Part shown: one piece after another, positions 5,062-12,498 of the stretch
Layout: each line of letters opens with the position of its first letter
Position numbering within the stretch: position 1 is the first letter of the stretch
From: a virus
IMG/VR virus record: IMGVR_UViG_3300032516_005718
Location: 1-35,923 of that record
Length of the DNA: 35,923 nucleotides
Reading direction: 5' to 3' (one strand)
Translations under genes and position numbers: made by a program
Notes under the pieces: generated by a model
Databases searched by the model: none
What the model saw: the letters and a program-made list of their open reading frames with translations, nothing else
What the model was told of the DNA's origin: nothing

Positions 5062-5973
5062 TTATGTCATCGCTTTCCAACCGTCGTAGCTGTGCACACA
5101 CTGACCGTGAAACACTGCATCGCTCGCCACTTGAAACGCGCTTGAGATCGCGGCGTGCTCGGTTTCCATCGCGGCCTTCGTCATCCCGAAATAGGTGATA
5201 TAGGCCGGCGAAACGTTGGTCGTCTCGGAGCCTGCGAGCAACGCGAAATTTCTGCCTTCGATTTCCGCGTAGTCGTACCACGGTTGGAAGAGACTGATTT
5301 GTCCGGGGCCGTCTTGCTGATTGTCCGCAGCGTGATTGCGATAGGTGCCGACTGCAACGAGGTCGGCGGTATCCATCAAATGCGCGCCGTCTTGCTGCGA
5401 GATTCCATTGTAGGAAATGCTCGCGCGGGTGCCCGTCGAATCCTTCAGATAGAACGCCGCGAAGAGCCCGACCGGGAGAGCCGAGAGCTCTTTGATGCTC
5501 TTCACGAGGTCGCAAAGCCCGGCGCAATTTGCTTCTGCCGGGTAGGCGTTCGGGTCGGTCCAGTACTCGACATCGAGCATGATCCCCTGAAACCGTTGCG
5601 TCACATTCGGCACGATTAGGTTGTAGTCGCAGATTGGTTTGATGATGTTCTTCTTCACCCACGATTGATTGAGTCCCCAATCGGCATTTCCGGCGAGCGC
5701 CCAAACGTTGATTCCTGATTTGCTCGCCGCGTCGATGAGCGTTTTCATTCGCGTCACGTTTGCGGTCGTCCAGTTTCCGCCGCCGAGGTAGCGCCAGATA
5801 TCCAAGAAAATAGTGTTGCAACCATTCGTTCCACAAAAGTTGATGAGCGCCTGAGAATTCGCATCGCTGTAGAGCGGATCTTGTGATGACACTCCTGTCA
5901 CCCAAGCCCAAAGCGCGCGCATGAAATTACTATTCGGGGGAACTGGTTTTGTCGCGAGAGGATTCACTGCCAT
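5062..5973 (-). CDS. TIM-barrel glycoside-hydrolase-like tail protein, possible depolymerase, 303 aa
   Basis: Begins MAVNPLATKPVPPNSNFMRA; AAGGAGAAG lies before the ATG. The body alternates strands and helices as in a TIM barrel: NTIFLDIWRYLG, MKTLIDAASKSGINVWALAG, then FQGIMLDVEYW, with Asp134 and Glu136 at the end of a strand where barrel glycosidases keep catalytic acids. Further strands are LPVGLFAAFYL, ADLVAVGTYR and NFALLAGSET. Barrel hydrolases of unknown substrate carry a similar LD.E.W motif. Placed among tail-tip genes, it could trim capsule, exopolysaccharide or another surface glycan. Substrate, mechanism and even activity are unproven; a carbohydrate-binding barrel without catalysis is possible. 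Confidence 0.6.
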   Translation of the reverse strand: MAVNPLATKPVPPNSNFMRALWAWVTGVSSQDPLYSDANSQALINFCGTNGCNTIFLDIWRYLGGGNWTTANVTRMKTLIDAASKSGINVWALAGNADWGLNQSWVKKNIIKPICDYNLIVPNVTQRFQGIMLDVEYWTDPNAYPAEANCAGLCDLVKSIKELSALPVGLFAAFYLKDSTGTRASISYNGISQQDGAHLMDTADLVAVGTYRNHAADNQQDGPGQISLFQPWYDYAEIEGRNFALLAGSETTNVSPAYITYFGMTKAAMETEHAAISSAFQVASDAVFHGQCVHSYDGWKAMT

Positions 5974-5991
5974 TTGTTCTTCTCCTTGCAG

Positions 5992-6933
5992 TCAGATTTC
6001 GTAAAACGAAAATGAAGCGAAAGATACGCCAGCGGTTGCGGAGTCTGCCCGAACAATCATCTCGAGTCGAGTCAATCCTGTTATTTTGTAGGGCACCGTG
6101 AATGGAATGAAGAGCGAGTCACTCGTGTTTGATAGTCGTTGAAGCGGCCCGATTTGAGGCGCGTAAGCGTTGGCATTCAACGGATTCACCGCCGTCATAT
6201 AGAGACGATAACTGTTGCCGAAACATCCGGCATTGAGAGATGTAATGTAGCAGATCTTCCCCGCGCCAACGTAATGGTGAGCGTACCAAGTCTCGCCATC
6301 GCCAATCGCGATTGTCGAGATTGCAGAACCGCCTTTGTCTATCGCAGAGTAAAGCGTGATCGTTCCGAGATTGGTTCCGTTTGCACCAATAGTTAAACTC
6401 TGAATTCTCTCGATGAAGCGCATGGTCGCGGAAACGGTATTCACGCCAACGGTTCCCGCCAGAGTTAAATCCTCTGTGAATGGACCCGCGCCCGAATCAT
6501 CGTAGTAGGTGATTCTCACGGTGCGTGTACCGCCGCCGCCCGATGAATCGCCGCCCGCGGTCGATGCAATTGATCTGCGCGCCGAGCTCGTCGGCTCGAC
6601 GTACCCGGTCGACCTCAACAGTCTTGGAGTTGTCGCCGACGTATCGGTATAGCCTGACACTGTTTGTGAATTGAGGGAGACGAGCGGGATATTGGGGCTG
6701 ACTCTAAAATTACCTTGAAGGCGAGCATCGTCCATCGAGTTTACAGCGATGCCCGCCGTCTTATAGGTGCTCTCAAAATCAGTGACGTCTGCTGAAAGTG
6801 AAATCGCGCAAGAGACAAAAAATTGATCTGCGGAAACATAGATTCTATAGCCGGAGCCAAATGCCTGATAAAACCAAGGGAGCTTGGCAAAAAGTGTTTT
6901 TATCGTCGTATAGTCAACATTTAAATCTTGCAT
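5992..6933 (-). CDS. tail-tip structural protein of unknown fold, 313 aa
   Basis: Begins MQDLNVDYTTIKTLFAKLPW, with GAGGGG seven bases before the ATG. The first third is mixed; a glycine/serine hinge (AGGDSSGGGGTR, about residues 126-137) leads to a beta-rich half with repeated strands (VRITYYDDSGAGPFTEDL, SLTIGANGTNLGTITLYS). It ends SFASFSFYEI. Such Gly-rich linkers between domains are typical of fibre and adhesin proteins. It lies in a block of similar beta-rich genes, so a surface-exposed baseplate or fibre role is likely. No family is recognised. Confidence 0.6.
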   Translation of the reverse strand: MQDLNVDYTTIKTLFAKLPWFYQAFGSGYRIYVSADQFFVSCAISLSADVTDFESTYKTAGIAVNSMDDARLQGNFRVSPNIPLVSLNSQTVSGYTDTSATTPRLLRSTGYVEPTSSARRSIASTAGGDSSGGGGTRTVRITYYDDSGAGPFTEDLTLAGTVGVNTVSATMRFIERIQSLTIGANGTNLGTITLYSAIDKGGSAISTIAIGDGETWYAHHYVGAGKICYITSLNAGCFGNSYRLYMTAVNPLNANAYAPQIGPLQRLSNTSDSLFIPFTVPYKITGLTRLEMIVRADSATAGVSFASFSFYEI

Positions 6934-6942
6934 AGTTCCCCT

Positions 6943-8139
6943 CTACACAGGTTGTAAAAGTCCATAGATTGTAAAAGTTCTCTCGACGTTTGAGCCACCG
7001 TTTGCGCTGAAATCGATTTGAATAGTTTCTCCCGCTCGAATTATCGCCGTTTCAGATTCAAAACTCTCAGAGTAAAGTTGATTGGCTACATTGAGAGTAT
7101 GACGCCAAAATGCGATTCCGCCATTGAGTTGAATGATTCCTGTGTTTGCAGTGTCGCGTGTTATGGCTGTTACTGCGCGAACACCAAAATCTCCGCTCTG
7201 CAATACGATTGGATATTTTACGCCGACGGCGGCAAGTTTTTTTATCTTTATCGTTCCAGTTCTTCCAGCGACACCAGCTTGATTCGTGTATGTGATTGTG
7301 AAAGTAACATCGTTCACATTTCCAAAAACTGTTGTGACCTCTGCTTCTAGAAATGAACCGAACGCTGGCGCCGTATAGGTGCTACCAGCAGTGAATACTT
7401 GAGTGCTGACATTATATGTTGCAAGATTTAGAAGTCTTCCGATTCTAACGCTGTTCTTATTGTCGGCTGCAATGCCCTCAAATTTCAGTAATTTAAATTT
7501 GTAACTTGCGGGAATTGCATATTTAAGAGCCACCTGCCAATTTCCAGCTAGGTCTGCTTTAAAATCAAAAGTGTCTAGATATAGCAGGTCAACCGGAATA
7601 TTGTTTACGCTATCCATGGTCACATAAAGCTGCCCCTCATTGACACAAACTTTTAGATTTCCTGCTTGTGTTAGTGAGCGAGGAACAGCTTCGACAATCG
7701 GGCAAAGTGCAGTTTGTAATCTCAGATAGGTTGTTGTCGATGAGCCCGTGTTTGTGACGGTGACTTTAAAATAACTCGCGGTCGCCTGAAATGTTCGAGC
7801 GTCGCCCGTGTTCGCGGCAACCGTGTACGAGTCGGCAATATCCCAATTTGAGTTATCGGTACTTTGATAAACGTAAATCGTGCACGGTTGGTCGGCCTTG
7901 AAGTTGACTTGAATTCCAACGATGCCGAGCGTCGATTCTCCCGCGCCCGGGAATGTTGCACTCGCAGCTAGGTTTGCCGTCGAACTATTTCCCGACGATG
8001 CGATCACATTCTGCAAGAGCGAAACAGCGAGATTTCTAACCGCCGACCTAACAATCGTGTCAATCAAGTTTCCGCTGGCGTCATTCAACTGAACGCCATT
8101 CTGATAACCATCGAGTTGCGCGATCGTGAAAGCAGGCAT
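6943..8139 (-). CDS. beta-rich tail/adhesin protein, 398 aa
   Basis: Begins MPAFTIAQLDGYQNGVQLND. The start overlaps the upstream stop as TGATG, with GAGG further upstream. It holds several beta-sandwich-like units: one with CTIYVYQSTDNSNWDIAD and YFKVTVTNTGSSTTTYLRLQ, the pattern of phage Ig-like domains comparing measured values; a second with DLAGNWQVALKY; and a third with VTFTITYTNQAGVAGRTGTI. It ends ERTFTIYGLLQPV. No signal, membrane segment or catalytic motif is seen. It is likely part of the tail-tip surface. Confidence 0.6.
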   Translation of the reverse strand: MPAFTIAQLDGYQNGVQLNDASGNLIDTIVRSAVRNLAVSLLQNVIASSGNSSTANLAASATFPGAGESTLGIVGIQVNFKADQPCTIYVYQSTDNSNWDIADSYTVAANTGDARTFQATASYFKVTVTNTGSSTTTYLRLQTALCPIVEAVPRSLTQAGNLKVCVNEGQLYVTMDSVNNIPVDLLYLDTFDFKADLAGNWQVALKYAIPASYKFKLLKFEGIAADNKNSVRIGRLLNLATYNVSTQVFTAGSTYTAPAFGSFLEAEVTTVFGNVNDVTFTITYTNQAGVAGRTGTIKIKKLAAVGVKYPIVLQSGDFGVRAVTAITRDTANTGIIQLNGGIAFWRHTLNVANQLYSESFESETAIIRAGETIQIDFSANGGSNVERTFTIYGLLQPV

Positions 8140-8810
8140 CAGACATTCCTCACAGTCGTTCCGCTCGTGACAACACCGCCGGTGCGAGCGATTATGTCGG
8201 TCGTTTGCGCAATGATTGTTGTTCCGTCCGCCGCAAAAATCTTTGTGACGAACGAAGTCACGAGACCGCCCACTCGAGTATAGTCAATCGATTTGAGAAG
8301 CAGACTTGTTGCCGTATACGTCCATGTCTCTCTCGAGACTTGACCGCTTGTGCGAGTCGCCGCGAATGTAATTGCTCTATCGGTCGGAGTCGCCACGAGA
8401 GCATGATTCAAGTCGATGCTGCCGAACGCATTCTGAAGAATCGTCGCGGTCGTCGTCGTCAGATTCGTTGGCGAGATTCCAATTTTCGTGGCACCGGGCG
8501 GGTCGTAAAATGTGACGCTTCCGCCCGTCGAACCCGGAATACTCTCGACGACAACAAAAATCGTTGTCGAGACAATCGACGCGACATGATAGGTGCCCTC
8601 TGCCGCATTGCCCGCGATGACAACGATATCCCCCGGCTCGATGGGAGCATCGGGGTCGTCGAGATTGTACGTCGAAACGGTCACGCGTTTCGTTGCGTTA
8701 ACCGTCGAAACAAGAGTATCGGTCGCGATAACGGTTGAGCCACTCGAGAGCAACTCGACCGCATCAACAATGTCCGCATCGAAAATGTCTTCATGACGGA
8801 TTGGCGACAT
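8139..8810 (-). CDS. beta-rich tail protein, 223 aa
   Basis: The ATG at 8810 (MSPIRHEDIFDADIVDAVEL) is chosen; a TTG 13 codons earlier is open but less likely. The gene overlaps the preceding one by 20 bases. After a short helix come strands such as DIVVIAGNAAEGTYHVASI and TTIFVVVESIPG, resembling the module found in the proteins at 9401-11290 and 22511-23614 but more divergent. The C-terminal half has regular strands (ETWTYTATSLLLKSIDYTR, TKIFAADGTTIIAQTTDI). A structural tail role fits both composition and position. Confidence 0.6.
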   Translation of the reverse strand: MSPIRHEDIFDADIVDAVELLSSGSTVIATDTLVSTVNATKRVTVSTYNLDDPDAPIEPGDIVVIAGNAAEGTYHVASIVSTTIFVVVESIPGSTGGSVTFYDPPGATKIGISPTNLTTTTATILQNAFGSIDLNHALVATPTDRAITFAATRTSGQVSRETWTYTATSLLLKSIDYTRVGGLVTSFVTKIFAADGTTIIAQTTDIIARTGGVVTSGTTVRNV

Positions 8811-9177
8811 TCTTCTTTTTTCGACCTCGCTTCTTTGGCCCGGCGACAAGCGGAGCGGGTATTTCTAAACCGTCTCGTTGCGCGGCTTCTACTTTCTCGA
8901 GAGCCGCGCGTTCGGTTTGTTTGATGAACCCGTCAATCGTTCCATAGACAATCGAGGCGATTGCCGAGTACCCGTTTGCTTGTCCTTGCGCCATGACGAT
9001 TTGATTTTTAAAAGCCTCGACCTGCGAGAGACACGATTGCCGTTGTCGCTCGGCGTCGTTCATGATCTGCAAAAGAATTTGCTGCACAAGACCATGGTGC
9101 TTTTCGTCGACGACACCCGTTTTCAGAGCGTCGACCATTCTGTTTCTCAACCTGACAAGCGCTTCACCGTTTTCCAT
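8791..9177 (-). CDS. helical protein with basic C-terminus, tail region, 128 aa
   Basis: The ATG at 9177 follows AGAGGAAAAA, so a longer open frame back to 9327 is rejected. The protein is mostly helical: EALVRLRNRMVDALKTGVV, then QILLQIMNDAERQRQSCLS, then FKNQIVMAQGQANGYSAIAS. It ends with a cluster of lysines and arginines (GPKKRGRKKKN). It could be a small chaperone or connector for fibre assembly, or an unrelated accessory. The basic tail suggests contact with nucleic acid or an acidic partner. No family is recognised. Confidence 0.6.
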   Translation of the reverse strand: MENGEALVRLRNRMVDALKTGVVDEKHHGLVQQILLQIMNDAERQRQSCLSQVEAFKNQIVMAQGQANGYSAIASIVYGTIDGFIKQTERAALEKVEAAQRDGLEIPAPLVAGPKKRGRKKKNVANPS

Positions 9178-9400
9178 TTTTTCCTCTTTTAGATTCTGCC
9201 AGCCAATTGGCGATGAATAAACATGGCTCGCAAAACGTACCTGACAAAGTTTCGGATGACACTTGAAAAAATCGAGTTGGTGTCTCGACGGTGCCGGGAC
9301 CTTCTCGCCGGAAAGTCTCAACGGCATAGTGACCCGTCGAGCACCAGCGAGAAGGTGGTGCGTGAACTTCTGTGAAAGTGCAATCAGGTTTCGGAAGCAT
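9164..9400 (-). CDS. small cysteine-containing protein, 78 aa
   Basis: The ATG at 9400 follows the upstream stop directly (TAAATG), and the frame overlaps the next gene by 14 bases, fitting the tight packing here. It begins MLPKPDCTFTEVHAPPSRWC and has a CEPC pair near residue 58 plus two earlier cysteines, so a metal site is possible. Only a weak GAGA lies upstream of the start. It fills a gap that would otherwise be empty, but could be non-coding. Confidence 0.45.
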   Translation of the reverse strand: MLPKPDCTFTEVHAPPSRWCSTGHYAVETFRREGPGTVETPTRFFQVSSETLSGTFCEPCLFIANWLAESKRGKNGKR

Positions 9401-11290
9401 TTATCTCAGAATCATGTAGTCGATAATGTCCTGCGTGTTGATGTTTTGATATGGGGTGATATGCGTTGTGTCGGTCTCCTCATAGTCATTTCCGGTCGGC
9501 GCTCCCAAAACCTGAAGGGGGCCCGGATGCCGCAAAACACCGCGCCAGAATACCCACATATTTTGCCCGTTGTGCGAGGTGTCGAGAGTGTACGCAATTG
9601 AACCGGGAAGTAGATGATACGTTCCTTTTGGGAATCCGCTTGCCACTCTCTCAACTGTGCGATTGATTGAGAAACCTGCCAACGCATCGGCGATTTTCTG
9701 CAATGAGGCGGTGATAGTTTCACCATCTGTCAATGAGCATTGCGCCTTGCCAGGGTCGGCATAGGTTCGATTTCCAATCTCGGTGTTGAGCACATTGAGA
9801 GCCTCAACAACACTGGGAGTCGCATCGGGTAGATCTGAGAAACAGAAATAATTGGTCAGATTCGTGAGCAACCCGTTCAACGAAGTCGCGCCATCCGCCT
9901 CGCCAATCGTCTGTTGAATGTCAGTCACATCCTGGCGAAGATCTGCATCGGTCTGCAATCCTTGGGTCATCGTCACGCGGAGATCGGTATCCAAGAATTG
10001 ATCAACTCGTCGGCGATAGGCATATGCGAGATCGACCGGCGAAGCTTGCGTTGCCTCCCAGGTATATGCAACCGAGGTTGCGAGGTCGGCTCCGATAGCA
10101 ACTGCTCTGAACTCGACGTCGACAGAATCAGGAGAGAAGCCGAAAGCGCCACCTGCCATATTGCTGAGAGTGAAGCCGGCATTGGCGACGTTCTCAGATT
10201 GGGTCGCGTTGCCTTGTGCGCCCGCATTGTCGTTCGTGAGACCAACCGCTGGGTCGACGCCAGCCAATGCGGTAATAAGCAGCGTTGCACCGTTGATAGC
10301 GGTGACAACTGCCGCCTGCACTTGCGCAGAGGTATCACCGGCTGTGTAGAGAACGGCAACTCGACCGGGGGTGACGATAGTGTCGCTATCAAACTCAAAC
10401 ACGACCGGAGTGTTAACGCCGTCGTTAAGAGTGAAATAGTCGGTATCGAGTAGGTTGGCACCCGCGACAACGTTCATCGTTCCGGTTGCCGCAACGGGCG
10501 TTCCCGCTCTGGTGCGCCCGAAGATGCGCTTGCCCTTATCGCCGCCGGCGAGAACCTCGAGCTCGGAGCCGTCGTCGCTCTTTGTGATCTCGACATAGAC
10601 GGCTTCGTTTGCGCCAACGTCCGCGCCGTCGTTGATTGGAATGCCCGTGCGGTCGTTCGAGCCAGCGTGTTTCATGTTTCCAGCGCTGACGATTTCCTTG
10701 TGCGTTGCGGCTGCGGCAACGACCATTCCACGATAAACCTTATTCACGCACAGTGCTTTTGCGTCTGTCGTTTTTCCTGCAATGTTCGTCAAATTCGCAG
10801 GAACTTGAGTTGCCAAATCTGAGGGTCGCGCGTAGGTCGGGATGGCTGCGCCGTAGGTCGTGCCCTTGATGAGAGCGCGGTCGGTTCGAGCAAAGTTCAA
10901 ATCGTCTTCGATCGAATAACTGTCTCTCTCAACCCAGCTAATATTTCCGCTGTTTGTATCGGGCACTACGCCGCCAGCGTTGGCAATCTTGACGTGGGTT
11001 GCGTCGACGTATTCGACGATCATAAACACGCCGTTATTGCCGGCAGAATTTGCGAGAGTAAACGACATGAATTGACCGACTGAATTTGCCGACATTCCGG
11101 TCAGAGAACCGACGGTCACGACGCCCGCCACTTTGGCGTCGAGCGTTGCGACCAATCCACTATTCGCGGTTGGTTTACCATACCCGGCGAGCTCATCGGC
11201 GAGTGACCGAGAGTCCTCGTGCGCCAGTGTTCCTGCGATATCAATCGCGGGATTCAAAAGGTTCAATCTGTTGCCGTCGCCAATTGCCAT
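9401..11290 (-). CDS. large modular tail/fibre protein, 629 aa
   Basis: Begins MAIGDGNRLNLLNPAIDIAG; AAGGAG lies before the ATG. Modules in order: residues about 54-122 match a domain also found in the gp25-like gene at 22511-23614 (GNNGVFMIVEYV, ISWVER). Residues about 285-380 have the repeat pattern DYFTLNDG / VVFEFDSD / VGLTNDNAGAQGN / NMAGGA known from large bacterial and phage surface proteins. A helical segment follows (DLRQDVTDIQQTIGEADG). The C-terminal 74 residues (YTL...VFWRGVL...NDYEE...DIIDYMIL) resemble the next gene downstream. Probably a trimeric or chained fibre; the receptor is unknown. Confidence 0.7.
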   Translation of the reverse strand: MAIGDGNRLNLLNPAIDIAGTLAHEDSRSLADELAGYGKPTANSGLVATLDAKVAGVVTVGSLTGMSANSVGQFMSFTLANSAGNNGVFMIVEYVDATHVKIANAGGVVPDTNSGNISWVERDSYSIEDDLNFARTDRALIKGTTYGAAIPTYARPSDLATQVPANLTNIAGKTTDAKALCVNKVYRGMVVAAAATHKEIVSAGNMKHAGSNDRTGIPINDGADVGANEAVYVEITKSDDGSELEVLAGGDKGKRIFGRTRAGTPVAATGTMNVVAGANLLDTDYFTLNDGVNTPVVFEFDSDTIVTPGRVAVLYTAGDTSAQVQAAVVTAINGATLLITALAGVDPAVGLTNDNAGAQGNATQSENVANAGFTLSNMAGGAFGFSPDSVDVEFRAVAIGADLATSVAYTWEATQASPVDLAYAYRRRVDQFLDTDLRVTMTQGLQTDADLRQDVTDIQQTIGEADGATSLNGLLTNLTNYFCFSDLPDATPSVVEALNVLNTEIGNRTYADPGKAQCSLTDGETITASLQKIADALAGFSINRTVERVASGFPKGTYHLLPGSIAYTLDTSHNGQNMWVFWRGVLRHPGPLQVLGAPTGNDYEETDTTHITPYQNINTQDIIDYMILR

Positions 11291-11297
11291 AGAGATT

Positions 11298-11310
11298 CTC
11301 CTTCAAGGAG
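11298..11310 (-). promoter_or_regulatory. ribosome binding site facing its own complement
   Basis: On the minus strand CTCCTTGAAGGAG precedes the ATG at 11290. The right half is the ribosome binding site and the left half is its complement (part of CCTCCTT, like the 3' end of 16S rRNA). A short CTCC/GGAG hairpin could reduce initiation. Confidence 0.4.
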
Positions 11311-11316
11311 GGTTTG

Positions 11317-11327
11317 TGTTTTACCGC
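11317..11327 (-). promoter_or_regulatory. intergenic motif GCGGTAAAACA, copy 2
   Basis: The same 11 bases as at 5023-5033, again in one of the few intergenic gaps longer than 80 bases, here about 27 bases upstream of the ATG at 11290. The third, looser occurrence is GTAAAAACACAAA (minus strand) within 30408-30420. A late-promoter or processing role is a guess. Confidence 0.3.
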
Positions 11328-11375
11328 GCGCGCTTCCTCTGCGATTATCCGCCCGATTGCTGTGAGACTACAAAT

Positions 11376-11696
11376 TTAAGGGGCGGCGACCGCATAGTCT
11401 GCCATGAGCTCATCAGTCGCGACGGGAGCGGTGAAGAGGAACCGAACCCCTGTGTAGCCTGTGCCTACGCCGCCCGGCTCATAGACGAGATAGTCACCAT
11501 TCGCGGGCGAGGTGCCTTTCAGCAATCGATGCCCGTTTCGATAAACTGAAATGCGGTCCGCCATAAATTTGTCGGGGAGAGTGTAGAGTCTATTCGAGCC
11601 GTTTTTCACACCGATGAGAGGCTCGTCGATGATGATTCCAAAGCGCAGGCCGGGCGGGATGTAACCGGGTACGCCGCCGCCATCCATTCGAGGCAT
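11376..11696 (-). CDS. small tail-fibre-type beta domain protein, 106 aa
   Basis: Begins MPRMDGGGVPGYIPPGLRFG. It then follows the common phage tail module with LIGVKNGSNRLYTLPDKF, ISVYRNGHRLL, GDYLVYE, a strand VRFLFTAP, and ELMADYAVA at the end. That module (variable-G-x-N, TL, VY.NG, DY, F..P, DY) occurs at fibre and baseplate tips. It appears related to the C-terminal domain of the next gene (9404-9625). AAGGGA lies before the ATG. Likely a free-standing tip or capping domain. Confidence 0.6.
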   Translation of the reverse strand: MPRMDGGGVPGYIPPGLRFGIIIDEPLIGVKNGSNRLYTLPDKFMADRISVYRNGHRLLKGTSPANGDYLVYEPGGVGTGYTGVRFLFTAPVATDELMADYAVAAP

Positions 11697-11700
11697 GCGA

Positions 11701-11904
11701 TTATCCCTTGCGAAATGCGAGGAAAATCAGAGCGGAAATCACTCCCACAAGCGCCATGCTTCCCAGAATCCGCGCGGGCCAAGGGTCCATAAAAACAAGA
11801 ATCGCCGACTGAAGAATGATACTCGAGAACCCAACCTGAACTTCGGCTCGTCGCAATGGCGGCGGGAGCACCAAATTTGTCGGATTCTGAAAACTTATCG
11901 GCAT
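11701..11904 (-). CDS. small membrane protein, 67 aa
   Basis: The start is set at the ATG at 11904 (MPISFQNPTN), which has GAGGTGA five bases upstream; an in-frame start nine codons earlier would overlap the previous stop. Two hydrophobic segments are visible: a weaker one around VGFSSIILQSAILVF, and a clear membrane helix ILGSMALVGVISALIFLAF followed by RKG. A membrane protein in the middle of tail-fibre genes is unexpected. It could be a late membrane or lysis-timing protein, or a hydrophobic tail component. Confidence 0.6.
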   Translation of the reverse strand: MPISFQNPTNLVLPPPLRRAEVQVGFSSIILQSAILVFMDPWPARILGSMALVGVISALIFLAFRKG

Positions 11905-11908
11905 CGCG

Positions 11909-12202
11909 TCACCTCGTTGTCGCCATAACAATGACGATCAAAGGATTCAAATCCGCATCGGGCACCTTGCGCACATAAACGCGTTTTCTCAGGTGACCGC
12001 TCCATGAAATCGTCTTCGATGGTCCGAACGGTTCGAGCCGTCCGTGCACCGCTTCGCCATCGAAGGAAATCTCAATCGCGCTCTTAAGCGAGTCGTTGTA
12101 GATGAGTTGCTCATCGCTCTCGAACGCAATGTTGAAAAGCGAAGCGGCATCCGAAAATGCAGCGATACCGCTCACGTCTTTTCGCCCGTAAAAATCAGAC
12201 AC
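11909..12202 (-). CDS. small structural protein, paralogue of the adjacent gene, 97 aa
   Basis: A GTG start (12202) follows GAGGTGACGC. It begins MSDFYGRKDVSGIAAFSDAA. The core AIEISFDGEAVHGRLEP and the later RKRVYVRKV strand line up with AIDVHVSFDGTQTHVIL and KQVWLKQ of the upstream gene. Both look like one small beta-sandwich domain used twice. Such single-domain proteins often decorate tails or baseplates. No family name is recognised. Confidence 0.6.
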   Translation of the reverse strand: MSDFYGRKDVSGIAAFSDAASLFNIAFESDEQLIYNDSLKSAIEISFDGEAVHGRLEPFGPSKTISWSGHLRKRVYVRKVPDADLNPLIVIVMATTR

Positions 12203-12210
12203 GCGTCACC

Positions 12211-12489
12211 TCAAACGGCAGTGAACGCCGAGACCAACGCCTTGCAAACTCCCGCCGATGCCTGCTTCAACCAAACCTGTTTGTCCTTGCACGGAATCTG
12301 AAGGTTGTTGATGTCGGTCGATTTCAGAATGACGTGCGTTTGCGTTCCGTCGAATGAAACGTGAACATCGATCGCACCACTCGAGACTCGAAACATCAGC
12401 ATGTCGGGCTGAAACGGCACTATCACTTGAGGTGTTGTTGGATATGCCGCGACCGCGTTCAAATCAATTTCGCTTGCGTAAGACGACAT
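12211..12489 (-). CDS. small structural protein, 92 aa
   Basis: Begins MSSYASEIDLNAVAAYPTTP, with AAGGAG before the ATG. It has strands around MLMFRVSSGAIDVHVSFDG, THVILKSTDINNLQIP and DKQVWLKQ, ending in a hydrophobic strand (CKALVSAFTAV). It shares the SFDG core with the following gene. Likely a virion component of the tail region. Confidence 0.6.
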   Translation of the reverse strand: MSSYASEIDLNAVAAYPTTPQVIVPFQPDMLMFRVSSGAIDVHVSFDGTQTHVILKSTDINNLQIPCKDKQVWLKQASAGVCKALVSAFTAV

Positions 12490-12498
12490 TTTTTCTCC

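Noticed and set aside
5048-5911. 287-residue alternative frame opposite the barrel protein's frame
   Set aside because: It is a shadow of the 303-residue gene: Arg-rich, with no ribosome binding site and no recognisable motifs.
8791-9327. 178-residue version of the helical basic protein
   Set aside because: The ATG at 9177 has AGAGGAAAAA upstream; the extension overlaps the small cysteine protein frame and lacks helix-forming character.
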